This document shows, piece after piece, positions 43,759 through 53,028 of a stretch of DNA of 64,000 nt. This DNA comes from Sunxiuqinia rutila (lineage in GTDB: Bacteria > Bacteroidota > Bacteroidia > Bacteroidales > Prolixibacteraceae), in the NCBI RefSeq assembly GCF_050589705.1, contig NZ_JBNGOT010000009.1, positions 158,250 to 222,249 on the forward strand, written 5' to 3'. Made by a program: the position numbers and the translations under genes. The notes below the pieces were generated by a model that worked only from the letters and a program-made list of their open reading frames with translations, made no database searches and was not told the origin of the DNA. How positions within the stretch are numbered: position 1 is the stretch's first letter; the number at the start of each line of letters is the position of its first letter.

Positions 43759-44506
43759 AATAAATCCTCCCATCTAAAACGACCTTAATTCTTCTTCCTG
43801 CATCATGCTCTGCTTTAAAACGCTCAATAATCAAATCTCGAAGCTTGATACCTGTCGCAATCGACTCTTTATGATTAAGTAGCATCGACATTGAGTCCCC
43901 ACCTTCTGCAATGTAATCATTCGTCACAACCCAATAATCCCTTTTCGGATCAAACGGAGCCCCGTCAATTTCCAGTTGACCAATATGCCCATCTTTAATC
44001 CCCAATCGGATTCCTGCCACCCCGTCGCCACCTCGAGCAGCAACCTTTTGCATAAACTGTTGCATCACCGGTCCGGATAACTTTAACAAGACCATTTCGT
44101 TCTCAAAAGGCATCAATTCAAAAACATTGCCGACGGTTATTTCACCCCTGGGCAGAGCTACACGCAAACCACCGTAGTTCATGAAAGCCATATCCAGCAC
44201 AATATTCAACCTGGCCAATCGGCAATAGTCCACCCCCGATTGCAATAAATAATCAGCCATCAGATTGGTCAGTTTACTTTCGGGTTTGGCTTTGGCTAAT
44301 TCTTCATTCGAAATAACAAGTACCTTTTTCATATCTACCTCTAGCGCTTCCCGGTAAGGCAGCACCAAGGCAACGATGGAGGAATCAACCCAGGAGAGCG
44401 AAGAATCGTTCGAAATATTCTCATTCGATATATCTCTGAGTTCCAGAGATGTTTTACACGAAAAGGAGATTATTAACAAAAGGATGAGGATAAATGTGTA
44501 ACGCAT
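43751..44506 (-). CDS. 5'-nucleotidase C-terminal domain lipoprotein (partner of the metallophosphatase)
   Basis: A 251-residue lipoprotein (lipobox LIISFSC) consisting almost only of a 5'-nucleotidase C-terminal substrate-binding domain (PF02872). Typical stretches are FMNYGGLRVALPRGEITVGNV, ELMPFENEMVLLKLSG and NDYIAEGGDSM. In UshA and CD73 this domain is fused to the metallophosphatase; here the two halves are separate, overlapping genes, an arrangement common in Bacteroidota. Together they probably form one envelope nucleotidase. Confidence 0.88.
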   Translation of the reverse strand: MRYTFILILLLIISFSCKTSLELRDISNENISNDSSLSWVDSSIVALVLPYREALEVDMKKVLVISNEELAKAKPESKLTNLMADYLLQSGVDYCRLARLNIVLDMAFMNYGGLRVALPRGEITVGNVFELMPFENEMVLLKLSGPVMQQFMQKVAARGGDGVAGIRLGIKDGHIGQLEIDGAPFDPKRDYWVVTNDYIAEGGDSMSMLLNHKESIATGIKLRDLIIERFKAEHDAGRRIKVVLDGRIYYE

Positions 44507-44617
44507 TCGTTTTATATTTCAGAAATAAGAAATAGATTTATTCAAATTTAAGTTTTCATCGTCTATTTTAAACATTAAACTTAACATTTCGTTCTTATAA
44601 AAACAGATTTAAATTCA

Positions 44618-45649
44618 ATGAAGAACATAAACACAGACTTTTTTCTGAGTCTTCCTCATAAATTTTATTTTACTTTTTTCCTGGTCTTTTTCGTAACAAG
44701 TATTTCTCTCGCTCAAGATTATCCAACCAGCGTTGCCAAAAATGGCGATGGGATTTACAGCTTGTTAAAAAGGCATGGCCTTTCACCTTCGGAGCATTTC
44801 AATGCTTTTATCGAACTCAACAAAACAAAACTCGGTAAAAATAACAGTTTATTTGTGGGCCAAAAATACACGCTTCCCTTGAAAGACGCAGCCACCAGTT
44901 CAACAGCCAGCGGAGGTGCCATTTACCCCATTTTTGGAAAAACTTACGAACAGGTTTCCCCTGTTGACAATTCGCTTAAAGGAGCCATTTACTATTTGGT
45001 GAGTGGACATGGCGGTCCCGATCCGGGTGCTGTTGGGCGCTACGGCAACCACACCCTTTGTGAAGACGAATATGCCTACGATGTAACCCTGCGCTTGGCT
45101 CGAACGCTCATTGAGCGGGGGGCCTTGGTTTATATGATCATCCGCGACGAAAATGATGGGATCCGGGATGATAGCTATCTTAAACCCGATAAGGATGAAA
45201 CCTGCTACCCCAGCCTGACCATTCCACGCAACCACACCAAACGCTTACGCCAGCGCAAAGATGCTGTGAACAAGCTCTACTTAAGACACAAAGGCAGTTT
45301 TCAGCGAATGATTATTGTGCATGTTGACTCCCGAAGTAAAGGTGAAAACATTGATGTATTCTTTTACCACGATCACCGAAGCAAGACGGGTAAAAAACTG
45401 GCCAACAACCTGCAACAAACCTTTAAAAAGAAATACGACACCCACCAACCCAATCGCGGCTATCATGGTACGGTGTCGGACCGCAACTTGTATGTTTTAA
45501 AATACAGCTACCCGCCTGCGGTATTTATCGAGCTTGGGAATATTAACCACCACCGCGACCAGCAACGCTTTATCCACAACAACAACCGGCAAGCCTTGGC
45601 CAACTGGATGTGTGAAGCATTAATAAAAGACTTTGGGAATAACAAATAA
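44618..45649 (+). CDS. N-acetylmuramoyl-L-alanine amidase (Amidase_3) with LysM-like N-terminus
   Basis: A 343-residue secreted protein. After a signal peptide (ending SLAQDY) there is a LysM-like stretch (NGDGIYSLLKRHGLSPSEHF ... LFVGQKYTLPL, about 40-90). The Amidase_3 domain follows with the zinc His in LVSGHGGPDPGA, Glu in CEDEYAYDV, His in IIVHVDSRS and catalytic Glu in FIELGNI. It cuts the peptide stem from glycan chains in peptidoglycan, for division or remodelling. The stop overlaps the start of the DCC-family gene (TAATG), so the two are coupled. Confidence 0.92.
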   Translation: MKNINTDFFLSLPHKFYFTFFLVFFVTSISLAQDYPTSVAKNGDGIYSLLKRHGLSPSEHFNAFIELNKTKLGKNNSLFVGQKYTLPLKDAATSSTASGGAIYPIFGKTYEQVSPVDNSLKGAIYYLVSGHGGPDPGAVGRYGNHTLCEDEYAYDVTLRLARTLIERGALVYMIIRDENDGIRDDSYLKPDKDETCYPSLTIPRNHTKRLRQRKDAVNKLYLRHKGSFQRMIIVHVDSRSKGENIDVFFYHDHRSKTGKKLANNLQQTFKKKYDTHQPNRGYHGTVSDRNLYVLKYSYPPAVFIELGNINHHRDQQRFIHNNNRQALANWMCEALIKDFGNNK

Positions 45650-46056
45650 TGGACAAGCTACCAGCCGATAAAAGTCTGATTCTTTTTGACGGCTATTGCG
45701 CACTCTGTAGCCGGCTAGTTCAGCTTATTTTGAAATACGACCGACGCAAACACTTTCTTTTCTGCGCCTTAACCAGCGATACCGGACAAAAAATCAGGCA
45801 ACATCTGGCCATTCCGGAAGATATTGATTCTATTTTACTGGTAGAGAACGGTCAGTATTACACGCATTCGGAAGCCGTTCTGAAGATAGCCAAACAATTG
45901 GGAGGCTTCTTTCGAATTGGTTTGATTGGCCGGATTATTCCTAAAAGCTGGCGTGACCAACTCTATTGCTGGATAGCCAAAAATCGCTTCCATTGGTTTG
46001 GGCGGCGAAACAGCTGCAGAATGCCCTTACCGGAAGAAGCGGACCGCTTCCTTTAA
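45649..46056 (+). CDS. DCC family thiol-disulfide oxidoreductase (DUF393)
   Basis: A 135-residue protein with the defining N-terminal motif LILFDGYCALCSRLV (a D-G-x-C-x-x-C site) and the later HSEAVLKIAKQLGG and LYCWIAKNRFHWFG segments of DUF393. The family is thought to be thioredoxin-like, but physiological substrates are not established. Its ATG (45649) overlaps the amidase stop by one base. Confidence 0.88.
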   Translation: MDKLPADKSLILFDGYCALCSRLVQLILKYDRRKHFLFCALTSDTGQKIRQHLAIPEDIDSILLVENGQYYTHSEAVLKIAKQLGGFFRIGLIGRIIPKSWRDQLYCWIAKNRFHWFGRRNSCRMPLPEEADRFL

Positions 46057-46595
46057 AATTCGAATTTACCCTTTTCGTGTTGTAAATACCGGGCAGATAA
46101 ATGCCCCATCATCCGGCTGATGTGATCAATTGCCGATTGGGTTGAAGTACTAATCTCTTTCTTTTGAAGACGCAACAGCATAATGCTGTATAGCGCCTGA
46201 AATCCCAAGCGGATATCATTCTGCCCCTTTTCCACACTTTTGGATTCAAACTCATCAATAACGGGTTTGGCCAATTGAAACAAGCTCACATACCTGGGGT
46301 CTTTGCCCGACTGCAGCAATTGCATGTGAAACTGATTTAAATCATCAATCAAATTCAAAACAAACTGCAAATGACCAGCTTGAGTTACCCGTTCTTTCTC
46401 CATCATGCTGGACAGGTTGCGGTACCAGTCAAAAATCTCCAGGCGGGTATCGTCCTCCACCTCAAAACGGGCTACCAGGGTTTTCCCAATTTGATCGGGA
46501 TCAAACTTAAGGGCACGCAACAAATCCTCCACTTGCCAGAGATAAAGAATGTATTCGGCAATATTGGTTCTTCGTTTTTCTTTAGCGATCAACAT
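46053..46595 (-). CDS. DUF4924 family protein
   Basis: A 180-residue, mostly helical soluble protein, starting MLIAKEKRRTNIAEYILYLWQ and containing LSSMMEKERVTQAGHLQFV. It matches the DUF4924 pattern found almost only in Bacteroidota. No signal peptide or catalytic motif is seen and the function is unknown. It is encoded 2 bases after the S4-domain gene stop and its end overlaps the convergent DCC-family gene by 4 bases. Confidence 0.78.
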   Translation of the reverse strand: MLIAKEKRRTNIAEYILYLWQVEDLLRALKFDPDQIGKTLVARFEVEDDTRLEIFDWYRNLSSMMEKERVTQAGHLQFVLNLIDDLNQFHMQLLQSGKDPRYVSLFQLAKPVIDEFESKSVEKGQNDIRLGFQALYSIMLLRLQKKEISTSTQSAIDHISRMMGHLSARYLQHEKGKFEF

Positions 46596-46597
46596 AA

Positions 46598-46978
46598 TCA
46601 GTCTATTTCAAAAAAATCATCTAAATCCCGGCGCTCTTTCTTGGTCGGGCGCCCGGTACCACGCTCACGCTGAAACCAGCCCATGTTCCGCTGCACCTCC
46701 AGAATTTCCAGCTCGGACAGGGGCGTGACATCTTCCATAAAATCAGACACCAGTTTGGCCCCCATTCGTTTGCCGGCCAACTGCAATACTTTATACTTGT
46801 ATGTAATTGGCGACTTCCGCACCGCAATTACATCACCCACTTTAACAACTCGCGATGGTTTTACAGGTAAATCATCAATCGACACACGTCCTTTTTTCAC
46901 AGCCTCAGTAGCCATGCTGCGCGTTTTAAATACGCGCACAGCCCAAAGCCATTTATCAACGCGAACCTGTTCACTCAT
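46598..46978 (-). CDS. S4-domain RNA-binding protein (Hsp15-like)
   Basis: A 126-residue protein with an S4 domain (VRVDKWLWAVRVFKTRSMATEAVKKGRVSIDDLPVKP; see the DKWLW and KGRV parts) and a basic C-terminal tail (PTKKERRDLDDFF). It resembles HslR, which binds 50S subunits carrying stalled nascent chains and frees them after heat shock. It is encoded next to pth, whose product also rescues peptidyl-tRNA, so the context is consistent. The gene begins 2 bases after the pth stop. Confidence 0.85.
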   Translation of the reverse strand: MSEQVRVDKWLWAVRVFKTRSMATEAVKKGRVSIDDLPVKPSRVVKVGDVIAVRKSPITYKYKVLQLAGKRMGAKLVSDFMEDVTPLSELEILEVQRNMGWFQRERGTGRPTKKERRDLDDFFEID

Positions 46979-46979
46979 G

Positions 46980-47546
46980 TTACTTGCGTTTATTAAATTG
47001 ATTCATAGTGCGGGCAACACCAATGGTTCCAAAACTTTTGATTATCTCAATGCAGGTATCAATCTTTTCTGGCAGTTCTGCACCTTCCTGTTTCGTCCAC
47101 TCGGCCAACACATAGTCCACCTGCTGTCCGGGGCGAAATTCATCGCCAATCCCAAAACGGAGTCGTGCATAGTCACTTCGTCCGGTTACCTGCTGAATGC
47201 TTTTCAATCCGTTGTGTCCTGCATCCCCTCCTTTACCGCGTAGGCGAAGGGTACCAAAAGGCAAGGCCAGATCATCGGTCAATACCAACAGGTTTTCAAA
47301 CGGAATTTTCTCTTTCTGCAACCAGTAATTAACCGCTTTTCCACTCAAATTCATGTAAGTGGTTGGCTTCAACAGAATAAATGTCCGGGCTTTAAATTTA
47401 TACTCGGCAACATAGCCATAACGGCTATCGCTAAAAACAATATTGGACGCATCTGCAAGAGCGTCCAATATTTTAAATCCTATGTTATGCCGGGTATGTG
47501 CGTATTCACTTCCCGGATTTCCTAGTCCTACTATTAAATATTTCAT
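46980..47546 (-). CDS. pth: Peptidyl-tRNA hydrolase
   Basis: A 188-residue enzyme of normal length. The active-site His is in the N-terminal GNPGSEYAHTRHNIGF motif, the conserved Asp in VLTDDLALPFG, and the GGDAGHNGLKSI motif is present. It frees tRNA from peptidyl-tRNA dropped by ribosomes. It lies downstream of rplY with a strong hairpin between them. Confidence 0.96.
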   Translation of the reverse strand: MKYLIVGLGNPGSEYAHTRHNIGFKILDALADASNIVFSDSRYGYVAEYKFKARTFILLKPTTYMNLSGKAVNYWLQKEKIPFENLLVLTDDLALPFGTLRLRGKGGDAGHNGLKSIQQVTGRSDYARLRFGIGDEFRPGQQVDYVLAEWTKQEGAELPEKIDTCIEIIKSFGTIGVARTMNQFNKRK

Positions 47547-47589
47547 CCGTAAGATAACTTAATCCTTGATTTATTGAAGATACGGATGA

Positions 47590-47623
47590 AACGACTTTGT
47601 TTGCATCAACAAACAAAGTCGTT
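47590..47623 (-). terminator. Perfect 14-bp hairpin between rplY and pth
   Basis: AACGACTTTGTTTG (47590-47603) and CAAACAAAGTCGTT (47610-47623) pair perfectly with a 6-base loop. It begins 9 bases after the L25 stop. On the minus strand it is followed only by TTTC, so it is a weak-tailed terminator or an mRNA-stabilising structure. Confidence 0.6.
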
Positions 47624-47631
47624 CCGAGTAT

Positions 47632-48249
47632 TTACTCTTCAGTTGCTTCTTCAGTTTCGTCCTCATCAGCTCCAGCAGCTGCAGCCGCTCCCATAGCTGC
47701 ACGGGCAGCACGAGTGATGATAATAGAAACAACAGGAACTGACTTGCTGTTCAGGAATTCGATGTTTTCCACATCCAACTGACCAACTTTGAAACTATCA
47801 CCCAAACCTAAGTTTGTGATATCAATCGTGATTGTATCAGGAAGATCTTTAGGCAATGCTTTTACACGCAGACGGCGTAAGTTCGTTTTCAGTTTACCAC
47901 CGGAACGCATCCCTTTGGCATAACCTTCCACCTTGATTGGCACTTCAATCTTAACTGGCTTGTCTTCAGAAGTTCTCAAGAAGTCAACGTGTAGAATTTG
48001 ATCGTTTACTGGGTGGAACTGAACATCCTGCATGATTGCTTTATAAACAGTTCCGTCAATTTCCACATCAATCAAATAAACATTAGGCGTATAAATCAAT
48101 GGACGGAAATCTCCTGCATCTGCTACAAAGTGGATCGGAGCTTCACCACCGTACAAAACGCAAGGAACTTTTCCTTCATTTCTTAACTTCTTTGATTCTT
48201 TTTTTCCAAGACCTTCTCTGACTTGGCCTTTAATTTCAATTGATTTCAT
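47632..48249 (-). CDS. rplY: 50S ribosomal protein L25/general stress protein Ctc
   Basis: A 205-residue CTC-type L25. The N-terminal 5S-rRNA-binding domain has EIKGQVREGLGKKESKKLR and VPCVLYGG, the TL5/Ctc C-terminal domain has VPIKVEGYAKGMRSGGKL, and there is an acidic Ala/Glu tail (TEEATEE). It binds 5S rRNA on the large subunit. It is encoded downstream of prs, as in many bacteria (prs-rplY-pth order). Confidence 0.95.
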   Translation of the reverse strand: MKSIEIKGQVREGLGKKESKKLRNEGKVPCVLYGGEAPIHFVADAGDFRPLIYTPNVYLIDVEIDGTVYKAIMQDVQFHPVNDQILHVDFLRTSEDKPVKIEVPIKVEGYAKGMRSGGKLKTNLRRLRVKALPKDLPDTITIDITNLGLGDSFKVGQLDVENIEFLNSKSVPVVSIIITRAARAAMGAAAAAGADEDETEEATEE

Positions 48250-48356
48250 TTTTAAAAATTTTAGTTAATTATGATACTCAGTCCTCCCTTTTGTTAAAAG
48301 GGCAAACAGCATACATAACACTTATGCCGTTGGAAAAAGCGGTGCAAAAGTATTAA

Positions 48357-49295
48357 TTATTTATAGAATAATGAACTAATCGACTCATTTTTATACACTC
48401 GCTGAATAGTTTCAGCAAAGGCATCAGCAGCCGATAAGTACTTAATTTTAGATGATTCCTTCTTCGGTGGAATAGAGTTGGTGAAATACACTTCCTCTAA
48501 AGCCGAATTTTCAATGTTTTCGTAAGCAGCTCCGGACAACAATCCGTGTGCGGCAAAAGCACGAACAGAATTGGCTCCTTCCTTGATCATCAAACCAGCA
48601 GCTTTAGAAATTGTTCCGGCCGTGTCAATCATGTCATCAACAATAATCACATCTTTATCACGTACATCACCAATCAGGGTCATGCTACCAACAACATTGG
48701 CTTTTTCGCGAGACTTATGACAGATTACCATATCTGTTCCCAGCATGCGGGCATAGTTATTCGCGCGTTTTGATCCGCCCACATCAGGCGAGGCAATAAC
48801 GATATCGCGCAATCCCATTTTTTGAATATAGGGAATAAACAATGCTGATGCAAAAAGGTGGTCAACAGGAACATTAAAAAATCCCTGAATTTGATCAGCG
48901 TGTAAGTCCATCGTAATCACACGGTCAACACCTGAAGCTGATAATAAATCAGCCATCAGTTTTGCACCAATGGATACTCTTGGTTTATCCTTACGATCTT
49001 GGCGAGCATAACCGAAATACGGAATACAAGCAATAATCTTATAAGCAGATGCGCGTTTTGCAGCATCGATCATCAACAACAATTCAAGTAAATTGTCGGC
49101 AGAAGGGAACGTGGATTGAACGATAAAAACGTGCGCACCACGAATCGTTTCCTCGTAACAGGGTTCAAACTCGCCATCGGCAAAAACCGGGCAGGAAGAT
49201 TTCCCCAGGTCAACATTAACACTCTTACAAATCTCTGTCGTTAGATACCTTGTTGCTGTACCTGTAAAAATCTTTAAAGGAGCCTTTTTAGACAT
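48357..49295 (-). CDS. prs: Ribose-phosphate pyrophosphokinase
   Basis: A 312-residue enzyme with the substrate motifs ARQDRKDKPRVSIGAKL, DLHADQIQGFFNVPVDHL, and the PRPP loop VIVDDMIDTAGTISKAA. It makes phosphoribosyl pyrophosphate for nucleotide, His and Trp synthesis. Length and motif order are canonical. A TACCTTTG element (minus strand, 49334-49341) about 40 bases upstream could be its -7 box. Confidence 0.96.
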   Translation of the reverse strand: MSKKAPLKIFTGTATRYLTTEICKSVNVDLGKSSCPVFADGEFEPCYEETIRGAHVFIVQSTFPSADNLLELLLMIDAAKRASAYKIIACIPYFGYARQDRKDKPRVSIGAKLMADLLSASGVDRVITMDLHADQIQGFFNVPVDHLFASALFIPYIQKMGLRDIVIASPDVGGSKRANNYARMLGTDMVICHKSREKANVVGSMTLIGDVRDKDVIIVDDMIDTAGTISKAAGLMIKEGANSVRAFAAHGLLSGAAYENIENSALEEVYFTNSIPPKKESSKIKYLSAADAFAETIQRVYKNESISSLFYK

Positions 49296-49452
49296 TTTTT
49301 CACTTTTAATTTACGTAGCTTTGGGAATGCGCGCAAAGGTAAAAAAATCTTTAAAATATCCTTTACACTCAACTCGTAAGTTATTTAAAATTGACAAAAA
49401 ACACAAGCAAGAGGCAAGCTAGCACACAGCTAAACAAGCATTCCCAACCTTT

Positions 49453-50040
49453 TTAGATGAATTGGTCAACATACTCCAGTATGTCTTCCTTGCCTAAGCC
49501 ACTTTCAGACGAGCTGACAAACAGCGGAGGCAGTTCCTCCCAATGTGTCAGCAATTCGGCTTTATAGCTGGCAATATTCTTAGCCAGATTGGTATTGCTC
49601 AACTTATCTGCTTTTGTAAAAACCAGTGCAAACGGAACTTCCTTTTCTCCCAGCCAGTTAATAAACTCAAGGTCTATTTTTTGCACTTCGTGCCTGCAAT
49701 CCACCAAAACAAAAAGGCAATAAAGGTTTTCACGCTTCAACACATAGTCAACAATGTAGGCTTGAAATTTCTCTTTGCTCTTTTTGGACACCTTGGCATA
49801 ACCATAGCCCGGAAGATCAACCAAATACCAGGAATCATTGATCACAAAATGGTTGATCAACTGGGTTTTTCCTGGACGCGACGAAGTTTTGGCCAGTTTT
49901 TTTTGCCCGGTCAACATATTAATTAGGGATGATTTTCCCACATTCGACCGCCCGATAAAGGCAAATTCGGGTTTATTGGGATCCGGACATTTTGTTACAT
50001 CCGAGTTACTCATCAGAAAGCGGGCATTTTTTACCTCCAT
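49453..50040 (-). CDS. engB: Ribosome-biogenesis GTP-binding protein EngB/YsxC
   Basis: A 195-residue TrmE-Era-EngA-EngB-type GTPase. G-motifs: G1 GRSNVGKSSLIN, G2 SRPGKTQ, G3 DLPGYGYAKVSK, G4 TKADKL and G5 SSSE. It assists 50S assembly. It is downstream of manA with a 60-base gap on the same strand. Confidence 0.95.
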   Translation of the reverse strand: MEVKNARFLMSNSDVTKCPDPNKPEFAFIGRSNVGKSSLINMLTGQKKLAKTSSRPGKTQLINHFVINDSWYLVDLPGYGYAKVSKKSKEKFQAYIVDYVLKRENLYCLFVLVDCRHEVQKIDLEFINWLGEKEVPFALVFTKADKLSNTNLAKNIASYKAELLTHWEELPPLFVSSSESGLGKEDILEYVDQFI

Positions 50041-50100
50041 ATAATCTTTGTTTATTTTTTACTGAAACTGCTCAGCACTTCGTTGTTTTTCGAAAAATCG

Positions 50101-51081
50101 TTAAACATGAACTTCCAACAGTTTCACGCCAGCCCCTTGAGGTGCCAGAAAATACTGCTCCAAAGCGGCCGGAACTAAAATGGTCTCACCTTGTTTCAAG
50201 GTTTCTTTTCCTCCCGGATATTCAATATCACAAACGCCTTCAACACCAATATACAATACAAAGGAGTCGAGTTTATGCATATCGCATTCCAGTTTTTTGT
50301 CCAGCTCCAGGATGTTGGTGGTAAAATAATCACACTTCACCACTTCAACCGACTCGTTCTTTTTAGCTTCGTAAGTGGTTTTATATGAATCAGGCACCGT
50401 AAAGTCGATGGCATCCAAAGCCAGCTCGGTGTGCAATTCGCGCGAGTTACCTTCCGAATCTTTCCGGTCGTAATCGTAGATACGATAAGTAACATCCGAT
50501 GTTTGCTGAATTTCGGCCACCAAAACACCACGCCCGATGGCATGCACCCGTCCCGCTGGCATAAATAATACATCGCCTGCATTTACTTCTTCAAAATTCA
50601 GGATGTCCATCAACTGGCCGGCTTCAAATTTTTCCAGGTATTGCTCCCGAGTCATTTCTTCTTTAAAGCCCAGGTTAAGCTTAGCTCCCGGATCGGCCTG
50701 CAACACATACCACATCTCGGTTTTCCCGAACGCCTGGTGACGTTTTTTAGAAAGTTTATCATCTGGATGAACCTGAACCGACAGATCATCGTTGGCATCA
50801 ATAAATTTAATGAGCAGAGGAAATTCGACACCAAACTTATCATACACGCGATCGCCAACCAGCTCGCCCATGTAGATTTCAATCAGTTCTTCCAGCGTGT
50901 TTCCTGCCAAAAAACCATTAGCAACAACCGACACATGATCCTGAACACCCGAAACCTCCCAGCTCTCGCCACAGTTCGGTAAATTTCCAAAGTCTTTTCC
51001 CAGCTGTGTTTTTATTTTCTGACCGCCCCAGATTTTATCCAAATACTGAGGGGTAAATTTCAAGGGATATAAATTTTTCAT
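50101..51081 (-). CDS. manA: Mannose-6-phosphate isomerase, class I
   Basis: A 326-residue protein. The open frame extends to 51135, but that codon is TTG and inside the Dabb gene; ATG 51081 (MKNLYPLKFTPQYLDKIWGG) is the family start. Zinc-site motifs: IKFIDANDDLSVQVHPDD and the VLFMPAGRVHAIGRG stretch. It interconverts mannose-6-phosphate and fructose-6-phosphate for GDP-mannose supply. It is of the short, firmicute/Bacteroidota type. Confidence 0.93.
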   Translation of the reverse strand: MKNLYPLKFTPQYLDKIWGGQKIKTQLGKDFGNLPNCGESWEVSGVQDHVSVVANGFLAGNTLEELIEIYMGELVGDRVYDKFGVEFPLLIKFIDANDDLSVQVHPDDKLSKKRHQAFGKTEMWYVLQADPGAKLNLGFKEEMTREQYLEKFEAGQLMDILNFEEVNAGDVLFMPAGRVHAIGRGVLVAEIQQTSDVTYRIYDYDRKDSEGNSRELHTELALDAIDFTVPDSYKTTYEAKKNESVEVVKCDYFTTNILELDKKLECDMHKLDSFVLYIGVEGVCDIEYPGGKETLKQGETILVPAALEQYFLAPQGAGVKLLEVHV

Positions 51082-51103
51082 TTGCTTTAATTTTGTCGAT
51101 GGG

Positions 51104-51403
51104 TTAAAATTCATAATCAACAGCAGCACGCTCAACAGTTGTTTCCTGAATCAGCGACACAACTTTCAGGTGCTCGGGATGTACACGGTACACGTCCAGA
51201 TCAGCAACCGAGTCAAAATGTGAGATCAAACACAGGTCATACGATTTGGCTTCCAGCTCGTAGTTTAATCCAACTTCAATATGCCGAACCTGCTCAATTT
51301 TATCTTTAAGTGCTTCCAGTGCTGTTTTAATCTTTAACAGTACCGCCTCTTTCTCTGTTTTCGGATATTCTTTCAATTTAAAAAGAACCACATGATTAAT
51401 CAT
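51104..51403 (-). CDS. Dabb family (stress-responsive A/B barrel) protein
   Basis: About 99 residues, starting MINHVVLFKLKEYP (ATG 51403; an ATG two codons earlier is also possible). The single domain is the dimeric alpha/beta-barrel 'Dabb' fold, typical motifs being VRHIEVGLNYE and SYDLCLISHFDSVADLDVY. The function of most members is unknown. It ends 22 bases before manA begins, on the same strand. Confidence 0.88.
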   Translation of the reverse strand: MINHVVLFKLKEYPKTEKEAVLLKIKTALEALKDKIEQVRHIEVGLNYELEAKSYDLCLISHFDSVADLDVYRVHPEHLKVVSLIQETTVERAAVDYEF

Positions 51404-51536
51404 AGCCATCAACTTTTATTAAGGAGTTATCAATTTGTCTGCGAAGTTACTATTTTCCCTTCGCTGTACCATAAATCAAAAGAGGAATATCGGAAATCTG
51501 CCTCGCTTGTTTATCTTTACGTAAAATTAAAGTCGA

Positions 51537-52142
51537 ATGATTATCATTGGTATCGCCGGAGGAACAGGCTCAGGAAAAACCACAGTTGTCCGAAAAATCA
51601 TCGAACAACTCCCCAAAAACGAAGTCGCTGTCATTTCGCAAGACTCCTATTACAGAGACAACAGCCATCTGCCCATGGAGCAGCGTAAAGAAATTAATTT
51701 TGACCATCCCGATTCCATTGAGTTCAGTCTGTTAACCCAGCACCTGTCCGAACTGAAAGCTGGAAAAAGCATTGAAGAGCCGCAGTATTCGTACCTCACC
51801 TGCAGCCGGTTGAAGGATACACAAACGATCAAGCCCAAGGCTGTTTTGATTGTCGAGGGGATTTTGGTACTCTCCAATGCCTCGCTGCGTAAGATGCTCG
51901 ACATAAAGGCCTTTGTTGACTGCGACTCCGACCTGCGGCTTTCGCGGGTTATTCAGCGTGATATTATTGAGCGTGGACGCGATGTTCAGGAGGTACTTGC
52001 CCGCTATGAAGAAACAGTCCGCCCCAGCCACTTGCAATTTATTGAACCCACCAAGCGCTTTGCCGACATTATCATTCCTCAGGGAGGAGACAACGCCGTT
52101 GCCATTAACATCTTCACCAATTTCATTCTCCAAAACCTCTAG
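51537..52142 (+). CDS. udk: Uridine kinase
   Basis: A 201-residue P-loop kinase: Walker A GGTGSGKTTV at the N-terminus, ISQDSYYRD (the acidic/Tyr substrate residues), and the lid RDIIERGRDVQEVLARY. It phosphorylates uridine and cytidine for salvage. The start of the next gene is 2 bases after its stop. Confidence 0.95.
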   Translation: MIIIGIAGGTGSGKTTVVRKIIEQLPKNEVAVISQDSYYRDNSHLPMEQRKEINFDHPDSIEFSLLTQHLSELKAGKSIEEPQYSYLTCSRLKDTQTIKPKAVLIVEGILVLSNASLRKMLDIKAFVDCDSDLRLSRVIQRDIIERGRDVQEVLARYEETVRPSHLQFIEPTKRFADIIIPQGGDNAVAINIFTNFILQNL

Positions 52143-52144
52143 CC

Positions 52145-52864
52145 ATGCTTAGTAATTTAAACCTCGAAGACATTCTTTTTATCGATATTGAAACAGTGCC
52201 GCAACAAGCCCATTTCAACGAGTTAAATGAAGATTTCCAGAAACATTGGGAGAAGAAATCAACCTACTTCCGCAGCGAGGAACAAGGACCAGCCGATGTG
52301 TATGAACGAGCCGGAATTTATGCGGAGTTTGGAAAGATCATCTGCATATCAGCCGGAGTGATTACACAGCGCATGGGCGAACGTTTTTACCGGGTCAAAT
52401 CATTTTATGATGACAACGAAAAAAAATTGCTTTCTCAATTCAACGACATGCTCAACAAGTTCATGTCGCATCCGGGAAAAAGGCTTTGCGCCCACAACGG
52501 GCAGGAATTTGACTATCCCTACATTGCCCGACGAACCTTAATCAATGGGCTTCCTCTGCCCCAAACCTTGAATATTGCCGGCATGAAACCATGGGATGTC
52601 AAGGATAAGCTGATGGACACCCTGCAGCTATGGAAGTTTGGCGATTACAAAAATTACACCTCACTCAGCCTGCTTTGCACGGTTTTCAACATACCAACCC
52701 CCAAAGACGATATTGATGGCAGTCAGGTAGCTGAAGTTTATTATGAAGGAAACATCGACCGGATTATTCGCTATTGCGAAAAAGATACGCTGGCCGTCGC
52801 CAACCTGCTGCTTCGCTACCGGGGTGAAGAGATCATTCCGATGGAGAACATGCAGGTGGTGTAA
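52145..52864 (+). CDS. 3'-5' exonuclease (PolB-like DEDD family)
   Basis: A 239-residue DEDD exonuclease. Motifs: Exo I FIDIETVPQQ, Exo II CAHNGQEFDYPYIARR, and Exo III YCEKDTLAVANLLLRY. It matches the predicted PolB-like exonuclease family (PF10108), common in Bacteroidota; the substrate is unknown, and DNA or RNA are both possible. It is co-directional with udk and followed by a strong terminator. Confidence 0.88.
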   Translation: MLSNLNLEDILFIDIETVPQQAHFNELNEDFQKHWEKKSTYFRSEEQGPADVYERAGIYAEFGKIICISAGVITQRMGERFYRVKSFYDDNEKKLLSQFNDMLNKFMSHPGKRLCAHNGQEFDYPYIARRTLINGLPLPQTLNIAGMKPWDVKDKLMDTLQLWKFGDYKNYTSLSLLCTVFNIPTPKDDIDGSQVAEVYYEGNIDRIIRYCEKDTLAVANLLLRYRGEEIIPMENMQVV

Positions 52865-52970
52865 AACCTGGTTCTTTGAGCCGTAAAAAGCAAGCCTGAC
52901 TATGGATAAAATTGCTTACACCCCACCATATCAAAACTCATAACCATTCTCTTAGGATCCAACACCGGAT

Positions 52971-53014
52971 AAAACGAAGAGGCTCGTTCCAATTGAACGA
53001 GCCTTTTCGTTTTG
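52971..53014. terminator. Bidirectional terminator
   Basis: AAACGAAGAGGCTCGTTC and GAACGAGCCTTTTCGTTT flank a 5-base loop, giving a stem of about 18 bp with one or two mismatches. T-rich tails exist on both strands. It serves the + strand exonuclease gene and the convergent DUF4412 gene. Confidence 0.8.
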
Positions 53015-53028
53015 CTATTTATTTTTGC

